From Gluconobacter potus (GTDB lineage Bacteria; Pseudomonadota; Alphaproteobacteria; Acetobacterales; Acetobacteraceae), in contig NZ_JABCQF010000001.1 of the NCBI RefSeq assembly GCF_015244705.1, positions 496,001 through 560,000 on the forward strand: a stretch of 64,000 nt of DNA. Direction: 5' to 3'. Shown here piece by piece: positions 1-6,558 of this stretch. How positions within the stretch are numbered: position 1 is the stretch's first letter; each line of letters opens with the position of its first letter. The notes under the pieces are model-generated. The model did no database searches, was not told where the DNA came from, and saw only the letters and a list, made by a program, of their open reading frames with translations. A program made the position numbers and the translations under genes.

Positions 1-116
1 CGAACTGTCTCCGCGTCAACGCTAGAGGGTTTCCGATGTGCGGAACTGTATTCGTCCCGGCTTTGTTGTGGGTCATGGTGGAATTATAGCACGCCATGAC
101 CTGTGGTTGTTCGATT

Positions 117-311
117 CTATGCCAGCCTGATGAACTCTTCCCCAATACCGATTTCCGCGAACGCTTCATCTTCCCCATCGATTGAGCGACCGAATACTAC
201 CGTGCGACCCGATGAACGGCGCACCGTGCGGAACGTCCCAGCTTTTAGGGCGCGATCCATTGATTCAGAGACGATTTCGGCGCTTGCGAAGTAAGAGTCG
301 ATGTTATGCAC
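117..311 (-). CDS. small hypothetical protein (64 aa)
   Basis: Unrecognised small protein. The start is GTG (codon at 309-311), preceded at a good distance by AAGGAATT, which supports real translation. The sequence is balanced and mildly acidic in its second half, with no membrane segment or signal peptide. It is the last minus-strand gene visible in the element-like segment at the left edge, downstream of the rep-linked small genes. No function can be assigned. Confidence 0.5.
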   Translation of the reverse strand: MHNIDSYFASAEIVSESMDRALKAGTFRTVRRSSGRTVVFGRSIDGEDEAFAEIGIGEEFIRLA

Positions 312-401
312 TGATTAATTCCTTGTTTGTTGGCAAGGGAGAGCAAAACACTGCGAATCTATCGTGGTCAAGAAATAGTTTAGTTATCTATTACTAACTA
401 A

Positions 402-629
402 CTATTCAATGTATCTGATTAAAAACCCGCCTATGTGAGGATTTGAATAGATATTTATTGTTTTTCCGCCTCTTTTTACCATCCTGACGGCGTAGTGAAT
501 ACCCTCAATGGTTTCAGGGAATAGACGGATCGTCTTGCTTTGCGCGATCAATTCGATTCCGGCGTTCTTGGTCATGAAAAGAACGGGTGGGACGGGATAT
601 GGCGCTGGGCTGGTGATATCCACGCTCAT
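402..629 (-). CDS. small hypothetical protein (75 aa)
   Basis: Unrecognised small protein starting MSVDITSP. I chose the internal ATG at 627-629 because the sequence upstream in this frame (to 701) looks like an out-of-frame reading of the neighbouring gene, whereas the part after this ATG has ordinary protein composition. It overlaps the 3' end of the gene at 514-1074 by 116 bp, which is unusual for this tightly packed element. One explanation is a frameshift near the end of that gene, since an ATGA stop/start overlap is present here in the third frame. Function unknown. Confidence 0.45.
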   Translation of the reverse strand: MSVDITSPAPYPVPPVLFMTKNAGIELIAQSKTIRLFPETIEGIHYAVRMVKRGGKTINIYSNPHIGGFLIRYIE

Positions 630-1074
630 GGGGCAGCTTTCGCTCTGGGGCGCTTTTTGATCTTTTTGGGTGCCATCTGCCGGACGATGGCTGGGGCGCA
701 TCCAGCGGCTCGGAAAACAGTTCCAACGCCGTGTCTCCGAAGAATACGGCGGCTCCTGCGATCTCCAAAGGCGACTTGATGGCGTTAAGCTCCGCCTTCA
801 GGGTTTCCCGGTGCCAAGCGAAACCCCCTTCAAACGGGGTGCCTTGGATTGTCCTGATGTGGGCGAGAATGTGTGGCTGATTCTCGATGGTGCAGGACAG
901 GATTTCAACGTCCCCCCATTGCTTCGATGCCACGCGACCCTGATGCTGGACGTCGGATGCAATGTGCATGATTTCGGGCCATCCGAACGGCGGGATGAAA
1001 TGCGTCTCTTCGTCCGATGCGCCGGTCGGTGATGGTAGGATCGTATTGCAATAATGCTTGATGAATGGCGTCAC
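514..1074 (-). CDS. hypothetical protein coupled to rep (186 aa, C-terminus doubtful)
   Basis: Unrecognised protein. It begins with GTG in a GTGA overlap with the stop of the upstream replication protein, so it is probably translationally coupled to it. Residues 1 to about 140 have normal composition; the last 40-45 residues are Arg/Pro/Ser-rich and look like a shadow of the overlapping 75-aa frame. A 1-nt indel close to the true end would explain the long overlap. No conserved domain is evident. Its position suggests a role linked to the element's replication or maintenance, but this is only context. Confidence 0.5.
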   Translation of the reverse strand: MTPFIKHYCNTILPSPTGASDEETHFIPPFGWPEIMHIASDVQHQGRVASKQWGDVEILSCTIENQPHILAHIRTIQGTPFEGGFAWHRETLKAELNAIKSPLEIAGAAVFFGDTALELFSEPLDAPQPSSGRWHPKRSKSAPERKLPHERGYHQPSAISRPTRSFHDQERRNRIDRAKQDDPSIP

Positions 1075-2786
1075 AAATGCTCCTCTCTTTCGAGAGTTAT
1101 TATAGCAGAAATGGCAGATTTTGGCGAGTTTTCAGGCTCTCGGGGAAGGAATGATGGTGCTCGCGACGAGTAGGCTGGAAGGGCGCGCCGATGGATACCG
1201 TCCCGCCTGTTGCGTTCGGACTTCAGGAGCCACCCGGCATCACCTGCCTTGTCTGGTGTGAAGCCATCCACTGCCAGTGCGGCCCATCCCAGACACCTGC
1301 TGAAGCGGACACGCTTTGTGATCGATATATCGGCGTTCTGCTGCTGATAGGCTCTGATGTCCTGCATGTGACGGAGGTGTTTTCGTTCGTCCACCTCTGG
1401 CCTGATGGCTCCGAGACTGGTTGAGCGCCCGGCGATGGTGGCCTCTATGTCCTGCGCGGCGCTCTTGCAGAGATATGCGGCGCTTTGCCATGACCGCTTC
1501 TCCGAGGCAAAGCGGGCGTCGGGATTGCGGACGAAAGACTCTTCTCCTCTGACGTCGAACGGCAGGTGGTTGCTGTCCGCAAGACGCTGGAAGTTCTGAA
1601 CCATCTCCGGCGTTGTATTCGTGAACTTCGATAGCCTCCGGATGAGGATCTGCACCGCTTCGCGATCCGGCAGGTGGGCCTTTATGTGGACGTGGAGTCC
1701 TGAACCTCCTTTCGCTGGAAGCTCATAGACGGCGATGTATGGGACAGGAGCGCCCGTATCTCTGCCTAGTGCTTCGAGAAGGCGCGACAATGCGTTCGCT
1801 GAGGCCCTGCGGGCCTGCGCTCTCGCCTGTCTCTCGCCTTCAGAGTTCGGGCTTCGTATTTTCCCTTTCGAGTCCGGGGATGGGTTCCAGAATTTTCTGT
1901 ATGCGGATGTCTTCTCCAGACGAACCATGATTTCGATGTTGAGCGGCTTTGATCTGGCTTGGGAGGCGAGCATGGCGAGCCGGACATGGGCGATCTCTTC
2001 CGCCGTCATGTCTGATGCTCTCTTGCGGTGCTTTCTTGCCGGGCTGGCTGGTAGCGTCTTGGACGCGCTGGGCGCGTCCTCGGCGCGGATAGCCGGTGTG
2101 GCGGGCCGCTGGCTTTCTTGCGGTGATGAGGCTGTCAGAATTGGATCTGAAACTGAAGCTAGGGGAGGGGACACTAATGGTCCATGCGTTTTTTCTCCCT
2201 CGCTCATGCCCTGATCGGCAGTATTCCGGGCGGCAGGAAACTGCGGATTTTTTGATGCGGCCTCATCGGATGAAATGAGGGGCGAATCTCCCATGAAATT
2301 GCAGGGCGAATCTCCCATGAAATGAGGGGCAAATGTCCCATCGAATGAGGGCGAATGTCCCTCAAAATCGAGGGGCGAATCTCCCACCGATTTTCCATTC
2401 CGCTTGGTGTCGAGGTGGTGCAGGTAAGACGCTAGGGCGCTCATGTCGGCGTCCTCGCCCATACCCGTTCGGCCGGGCACATTGAGGATTTCCAGAGCGG
2501 CTTCTGGGTCGCCATCAGCCTTCTTCATCAGCGCATCCACGATACGGGCGCGGACCTTCTGGGATGGCAGGGTCTCGCCGATACGCATTACCCGTCGCTT
2601 CGCTTCTGGGGCGCCCGGCAAATGGTGGTGACGTGCGAAATCCAGCACGGCGCGCGCAATCAGGTCGCGGCTCTCATGCTGGCAGACGTTCTTGATGAAT
2701 TCTTGGAATGACGGTGCTAGTTCGCGGTGGTGTGCGCTGATATGCGCGATTACCGCCTTCGCGGCCTGTCGATAATGGTGGTCCAT
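1071..2786 (-). CDS. HUH-family replication initiator of a mobile element or plasmid
   Basis: Predicted rolling-circle-type initiator that nicks DNA through a tyrosine. Numbered from the first possible codon (TTG at 2942), the HUH metal motif is LHVHI (His417, His419) and the probable nicking tyrosine with its lysine is YLCK (Tyr490, Lys493), in the order HUH then YxxK expected of single-Tyr Rep proteins. I place the start near MDHHYRQ (ATG at 2786) because the region before it is occupied by a large inverted repeat and the alternative starts lack a good Shine-Dalgarno. The middle of the protein is low complexity and contains GDSP-type repeats encoded by iteron-like DNA (2270-2385). The gene is followed by a GTGA-coupled small gene. 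A relaxase-like role is the main alternative. Confidence 0.65.
   Translation of the reverse strand: MDHHYRQAAKAVIAHISAHHRELAPSFQEFIKNVCQHESRDLIARAVLDFARHHHLPGAPEAKRRVMRIGETLPSQKVRARIVDALMKKADGDPEAALEILNVPGRTGMGEDADMSALASYLHHLDTKRNGKSVGDSPLDFEGHSPSFDGTFAPHFMGDSPCNFMGDSPLISSDEAASKNPQFPAARNTADQGMSEGEKTHGPLVSPPLASVSDPILTASSPQESQRPATPAIRAEDAPSASKTLPASPARKHRKRASDMTAEEIAHVRLAMLASQARSKPLNIEIMVRLEKTSAYRKFWNPSPDSKGKIRSPNSEGERQARAQARRASANALSRLLEALGRDTGAPVPYIAVYELPAKGGSGLHVHIKAHLPDREAVQILIRRLSKFTNTTPEMVQNFQRLADSNHLPFDVRGEESFVRNPDARFASEKRSWQSAAYLCKSAAQDIEATIAGRSTSLGAIRPEVDERKHLRHMQDIRAYQQQNADISITKRVRFSRCLGWAALAVDGFTPDKAGDAGWLLKSERNRRDGIHRRALPAYSSRAPSFLPREPENSPKSAISAIITLEREEHL
2270..2385. repeat. five iteron-like direct repeats inside the rep gene
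   Basis: Five copies of GGGCGAATCTCCC or close variants have their GGGC at about 2280, 2304, 2327, 2349 and 2373. Each is preceded by an AT-rich spacer such as ATGAAATGA. Each core is itself a short dyad (GGG...CCC). The spacings are 24, 23, 22 and 24 bp, so the third copy is read in a different codon frame from the other four. The DNA motif is therefore kept independently of the protein it encodes, as expected for binding sites of an initiator protein or an origin embedded in rep. Confidence 0.6.
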
Positions 2787-2855
2787 ATCCTTGCTGGGGT
2801 TCGGGGTTTCAGAGGCTCCTTTTGCCTCTAACCCCCTCCCGGCTGTGCTGTAGGA

Positions 2856-2928
2856 GAGGGGCATGTTTGAACTAACCCACTTGCAGGCTGGCGGGTGGGA
2901 CAGTCCTGCAAATTCAAACCTGCCCCTC
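2856..2928. promoter_or_regulatory. large nested inverted repeat in the rep leader (origin or control element)
   Basis: Arms 2856-2871 and 2913-2928 pair over 16 bp with one mismatch. Inside them TTGCAGG (2881-2887) pairs with CCTGCAA (2905-2911), and CCCAC (2876-2880) can pair alternatively with GTGGG (2895-2899). This gives a long stem-loop with competing internal pairings about 70-140 bp upstream of the probable rep start. It could be the nicking hairpin of a rolling-circle origin, an attenuator or a Rep operator. The function is inferred. Confidence 0.5.
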
Positions 2929-3107
2929 TTGGAGCCCTGCAACCCAGCCCATAAGGCTATCGGCGCGGTGAGTGTAACAATATAGGCAATTTAGATTCCA
3001 GTAAAAACGATCGATTCTAGATGTTTTAATTTGCAGATTTTCGAATTTATGGCCGATTTTGTAGGCTATCCTTAGCCGAATTCTGGCAGTTTTCTAAGAC
3101 TTCGCGC

Positions 3108-3725
3108 CTATTCTTCAGTTATAACTAATTTTTCTTCGTCTGACTCGTCGTTAGATGCCTCTTCCTTGAGGGCTGCCAGTTCTGCTGGGTCCAGGTCTCC
3201 ATTCTCCAGACGCTGTTTGGCTCGGATCGCCGCGACCTCTTCCGGGGTAATCTCTCGGACTACCAGTTCAGGGATGATCTCGTCGGCTGCGTGTTTGTCC
3301 ACTTCCAGAATGTCAGCACCTATCTTGATGAGATTGCGTAGAGCGTCGGCGCCTGCTGTGAAGGCCCGGATTGCGCGTGCGTCTGGTGCTGGTTTGCTCA
3401 TCTCTTCGCGTAAACGCGCCTGAATCGCCTGACTGTCGGCCCATGCTGTCGCCCGCCAATGCTTCGTGGCTTCTTCGCGTTCGGTCACGTTCGGGACAGA
3501 GGCGGTGGCGATAGAGGGAACGGGCGACGTTGCCGCTGTTCCTGTCACACTGGCTGCCAGTGCTGCGCGTCGGCGGTCTAGCGCGTCATGTAGGTTGTTC
3601 GCGACAGAGCGCACGGAAACATTCAGTCTTTCTGCAATATCGTCCTGAGTCAGCCCTCGGCTATATAGCTCGGCGGCTTCATCCCACGTGGCTGTGGTGG
3701 GTCTCACATATTTTCGGGTCTTCAT
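3108..3725 (-). CDS. HTH-domain protein with acidic C-terminus (205 aa)
   Basis: DNA-binding-type protein of unknown role. An N-terminal helix-turn-helix resembling sigma-70 region 4 or Homeodomain-like modules spans roughly residues 14-45 (EAAELYSRGLTQDDIAERLN and onward). It is followed by an Ala/Thr/Pro-rich linker, a helical middle part and a strongly acidic, Glu-rich tail. I chose the ATG at 3725 (MKTRKYV) over the upstream TTG at 3767. Its position next to rep and a resolvase suggests an element-borne regulator or terminase-small-subunit-like protein. No family could be named from the sequence alone. Confidence 0.6.
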   Translation of the reverse strand: MKTRKYVRPTTATWDEAAELYSRGLTQDDIAERLNVSVRSVANNLHDALDRRRAALAASVTGTAATSPVPSIATASVPNVTEREEATKHWRATAWADSQAIQARLREEMSKPAPDARAIRAFTAGADALRNLIKIGADILEVDKHAADEIIPELVVREITPEEVAAIRAKQRLENGDLDPAELAALKEEASNDESDEEKLVITEE

Positions 3726-3766
3726 TGTTTCGTTGGTCCTGCAATCTCGGATATGTTGAGAGACCA

Positions 3767-3797
3767 ATTATACCATATTATATAGTGATAATGGTGA
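3767..3797 (-). promoter_or_regulatory. candidate promoter of the HTH gene
   Basis: On the minus strand a TATAAT (complement of 3767-3772) lies about 40 bp upstream of the HTH gene start, and a weak -35-like TTCACC (complement of 3792-3797) sits 19 bp further upstream. The surrounding region is AT-rich compared with its neighbours. The assignment rests only on similarity to the sigma-70 consensus. Confidence 0.3.
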
Positions 3798-3935
3798 ATT
3801 GCAGGTTCCGTGCAGCAGTGAAGAGGCGGAACGTCCGCGACGCCCACTATCCTCAACGGAATTATCGTGATGGTATTTCCCAACGGCGCTTTGGATACGA
3901 AAAGACCGGCACTGGGGGCCGGTCTACGTTGCGAT

Positions 3936-4511
3936 TCAGACTTTGGCTTTGGCGGGTTGATCCCAATAGGCATATAGAGTGGCGCGGCTTATCCCGAGTG
4001 CTTTTGCGATCTGTGCCTTGGGTTCCTTAGCATCAATCCGGGCATGTAGTTCGTTGATCTGCTCCGGTGACAGGGTCTTCTTTCGGCCCGGCAGCTTGCC
4101 TTTCGCGCGGGCAGCGATCTGCCCTTCCTTCTGACGTTCCCGGATCATGGAGCGTTCAAATTGCGCGAAAGACCCCATGACCTGAAGGATCATCGTCTGC
4201 ATTGGGTTCTCATTGCCGGTGAAGGTCAGGTTCTCGTTCATGAACCGGACGCCAACGCCACGGGCCGTCAATTCCTTGACCAGTTCCATCAGGTCTTGCA
4301 GGTCCCTCGCGAAACGGTCGATGGAATGGCAGACGATGGTGTCGCCGTCTCGGACATATTCCAGCATCTCTGTGAGTGCCGGGCGGTTGCGCGTTCCGCC
4401 GCTGCACTTGTCGGTAAAGGTCTTGTTGATTTGCACGCCGTCGAACGTCTGGCGGTCGGTGTTCTGATCTGCTGACGATACCCGGACGTATGCGACGGTC
4501 TGACCTGGCAT
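3936..4511 (-). CDS. serine recombinase, Tn3-type resolvase/invertase family
   Basis: Site-specific recombinase (191 aa, usual length for small resolvases). The catalytic domain starts with YVRVSSADQ, with the nucleophile predicted at Ser12, and keeps the SIDRFARDL motif carrying catalytic arginines. It is followed by the long dimer helix (MGSFAQFERSMIRERQKEG) and a C-terminal helix-turn-helix ending KALGISRATLYAYW. It probably resolves multimers or cointegrates of the element rather than integrating it. Inverted repeats that could be its res or operator sites lie directly upstream (4520-4645). No transposase is visible next to it. Confidence 0.9.
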   Translation of the reverse strand: MPGQTVAYVRVSSADQNTDRQTFDGVQINKTFTDKCSGGTRNRPALTEMLEYVRDGDTIVCHSIDRFARDLQDLMELVKELTARGVGVRFMNENLTFTGNENPMQTMILQVMGSFAQFERSMIRERQKEGQIAARAKGKLPGRKKTLSPEQINELHARIDAKEPKAQIAKALGISRATLYAYWDQPAKAKV

Positions 4512-4519
4512 GATTAGGC

Positions 4520-4548
4520 TCCCTAGTGTGTATTGGAATATCTAGGGA
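4520..4548. promoter_or_regulatory. inverted repeat at the resolvase start (possible resolvase site)
   Basis: TCCCTAG (4520-4526) and CTAGGGA (4542-4548) form a perfect 7-bp dyad with a 15-bp spacer, 8 bp upstream of the resolvase ATG. Resolvases typically bind 28-34 bp dyads next to their own gene and autoregulate, so this is a natural candidate subsite. Confidence 0.4.
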
Positions 4549-4578
4549 ATGCTGTGCATGTGTCAATAAACTAAAATC

Positions 4579-4645
4579 GCATATTTTCTGGACGGTCAAA
4601 AAGCGCGGTTTCTCGTTGGCGGCCAATCTGACCAGAAAAGTATGC
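4579..4645. promoter_or_regulatory. second, longer inverted repeat upstream of the resolvase
   Basis: GCATATTTTCTGG (4579-4591) is the inverse of CCAGAAAAGTATGC (4632-4645) apart from a single extra base, with 40 bp between the arms. A further CTGGAC lies just outside at about 4648. Together with the dyad at 4520-4548 this could make up a multi-subsite res locus. It could alternatively be a binding site for another regulator. Confidence 0.35.
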
Positions 4646-4666
4646 AATCTGGACATAAGCTATGCC

Positions 4667-5392
4667 TTAGGTCGGTAGCGGGAGTGCACTTACCCGCAGC
4701 ATCGCTTCTCCATAGTCGCGCGCCGATTTTTCATGTTCAGGGGTCAAATGAGGGGCATGTAAAAGCATGAGCCAGACTGCTGGAGAAAATCTAAGGATCA
4801 TTTCTCGCAACCAAGCATCCAAACGATGTTCCACGAATTGTGGACCAGCCATAGGAGAATCCGTATCCAGGAGCATGTTAAATCCTGCTGGAGTTGGATG
4901 AACTGCAATATCACATAGCGTCCAATATGCTATGGATAGGTTATTATTTTCAATATTATGTTTACTCTTTATTTTATTTCTAATTTTTTGTGCTGAATAT
5001 TTATTTCTTCTGTCCTCGCTATTGGATTTTGCCCAGACTAAAACTTCTTCTGGGAGTAGTCGAAAATACTCTAGAAGGTTTCCAGTCTCTATCATGTCTC
5101 TGATTATTGAAAGTGACGCTTGAGGATATCCCTGCATTATGAGAGAAACACTCGATAATGAAGAATTTAGAAGACGTAATCCGAGCATCTGCTTAACGTG
5201 ATCAGATTCGTTATTGTTTTCCCAATCCACTATGCAAAGGTGGAGCAAGGTAATTCCCCATTCTATTAATGAGAAACACTTGCGTCTCCATTCGTTAGAC
5301 AGGATTGCTTTTTTGCTTTCCTCTTCATTCGTTCTTTCTAGATTTCTTATGTCCCCGTATGGGCCAAATGTTGGCCATGTGTTTTCGTCCAC
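4667..5392 (-). CDS. hypothetical AT-rich protein (241 aa), possibly DUF5677-like
   Basis: Soluble, helix-rich protein with no signal peptide and a base composition clearly more AT-rich than its surroundings, a sign of recent transfer. A central segment (about residues 75-125, including GYPQASLSIIRDMIETGN) resembles helical DUF5677/HEPN-like folds, in which repeated contacts with hydrophobic helices are common. I recognise this only weakly. It lies downstream of, and on the same strand as, the HNH endonuclease (58 bp gap), so the two may form an operon. No catalytic motif could be identified. Confidence 0.6.
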   Translation of the reverse strand: MDENTWPTFGPYGDIRNLERTNEEESKKAILSNEWRRKCFSLIEWGITLLHLCIVDWENNNESDHVKQMLGLRLLNSSLSSVSLIMQGYPQASLSIIRDMIETGNLLEYFRLLPEEVLVWAKSNSEDRRNKYSAQKIRNKIKSKHNIENNNLSIAYWTLCDIAVHPTPAGFNMLLDTDSPMAGPQFVEHRLDAWLREMILRFSPAVWLMLLHAPHLTPEHEKSARDYGEAMLRVSALPLPT

Positions 5393-5450
5393 GCATCGCC
5401 CTCTTTCTCTGTGGTCGTGTTCAATGCTTCAAATTGTATGTTCAATTCTG

Positions 5451-6215
5451 TCAGAGCGTTTCCCCTCCATTCTTTCCTTGTGAATCTAGAAGAGCGCGAA
5501 GTTCGTCCACGCTCAGCCAGGGCCGCTTCGCGTGGATCATCCTGTGGCAATTTGCACAAAGAAGCGCCAGGTCGGCTAACCGCGTATTTCCTGCTTCGGC
5601 CAAGTCTGCCAGCGGCTTTGTATGGTGGCACTCTATAAACCCATCCCCGCGAGCACCGTATCGTTCGGCGAAATCAAAGCTACAAGCCTCGCAGGTCAGG
5701 CGGCCCGCCTTTTTCAAGACGTCCTGCTTCTTTGCCTTAACGATCTTTCGCGACCGCTCCCGGCGATGATGCATGACTGTCAGAAGCCGTCCTTCTGGAG
5801 CTTCCACCTCGTTTGGATCCAGAACTTCATCGCTTTCGACCTCAATGTGGATAGCTTTTCCCGACACAATCGCTTGCCGAATTGCATCAGCCGTCTCTTT
5901 GAGATGTCGAGGATCATCTGCGAAGTCAGTCCATACCTCACGTTCTATATGATTTCCTGCTTTCAGGCCTGCCTTGTCAGCATGTGCGGGATCATGGGCG
6001 CGAAGGTTCATGAGCTTCATTTTCACGCCATTAGCATTGCGCAGTGTCGCTCCTTCATGGCCCTGGGCGCGCCAGAAGCTATTAAGGGTATCGCTGAGCG
6101 CAGCGACGCGAGGATCACTCTCCCGGGGCCAGGCCCCTTCAACTTGTCGATAGAGGTCCAACGCCAAGATGATCTCGTCACGGGTCCAAGGTGGGTTGCG
6201 CTTCTTTTCCGCCAT
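5451..6215 (-). CDS. HNH endonuclease, McrA-like
   Basis: Predicted DNA endonuclease (254 aa). The N-terminal domain starting PPWTRDEIILALDLYRQVEG is a recurrent module in bacterial HNH proteins. The C-terminal HNH/beta-beta-alpha-metal domain carries the zinc knuckle CEAC (about residue 175) with CANC, the core ECHHTKPL and the final CHRMIH. Such proteins are often modification-dependent restriction (type IV-like) enzymes or free-standing nucleases. It is the right-most gene of the accessory segment and is followed by a hypothetical gene on the same strand, which may form a defence-type pair. Specificity cannot be read from the sequence. Confidence 0.85.
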   Translation of the reverse strand: MAEKKRNPPWTRDEIILALDLYRQVEGAWPRESDPRVAALSDTLNSFWRAQGHEGATLRNANGVKMKLMNLRAHDPAHADKAGLKAGNHIEREVWTDFADDPRHLKETADAIRQAIVSGKAIHIEVESDEVLDPNEVEAPEGRLLTVMHHRRERSRKIVKAKKQDVLKKAGRLTCEACSFDFAERYGARGDGFIECHHTKPLADLAEAGNTRLADLALLCANCHRMIHAKRPWLSVDELRALLDSQGKNGGETL

Positions 6216-6558
6216 TATTCAGTTAGCCGCATACTATCTTCAAAGATGTCCCAGGATACGTTCTGCGGGGAGAGAAAACTATTCCGCAGATTGACAATTC
6301 GCCTCTATCACGAGACCGTCCGCGACGGCTGATATGCTGCTCGCCGGGCTGTAGCACCACGAGAGTCAATCTTCGGATTTTTGAGACGATAACTGTATGT
6401 TTTTTATGGTGTTTTATGATGAATGAGAGCTGTTTCCAACTCTCTCCACCAGGTCAGCTCATTCTTTAAAATCGGTGTCCTTTAGCTGCCTTTCCGGACA
6501 TCCCGGACAGGAACGGGTTGTCGGGCACCTGTCTGACGTGACAGATGCCCGAAGTGGC
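6216..6558. other. intergenic junction between accessory segment and core genes
   Basis: A 343-bp stretch without a credible gene. It contains the promoter region of the HNH gene on its left, AT-rich sequence around 6380-6430 and the terminator hairpin of the aldehyde dehydrogenase at 6521-6552. No tRNA, integrase site or long direct repeat to the accessory segment was seen, so the exact element boundary is not defined. Confidence 0.4.
6521..6552 (-). terminator. hairpin downstream of the first aldehyde dehydrogenase
   Basis: TCGGGCACCTGTC (6521-6533) pairs with GACAGATGCCCGA (6540-6552) over 13 bp with one mismatch and a 6-nt loop. It begins 7 bp beyond the stop of the aldehyde dehydrogenase. 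There is no strong T-run. Confidence 0.5.

Noticed and set aside
2270-2385. Possible CRISPR array from the regular repeats
   Set aside because: Only five imperfect units with 22-24 bp period and near-identical spacers, inside a coding gene, and no cas genes in the window.
6216-6558. Attachment site or tRNA at the accessory segment boundary
   Set aside because: No tRNA cloverleaf, integrase gene or matching direct repeat could be found within the window.
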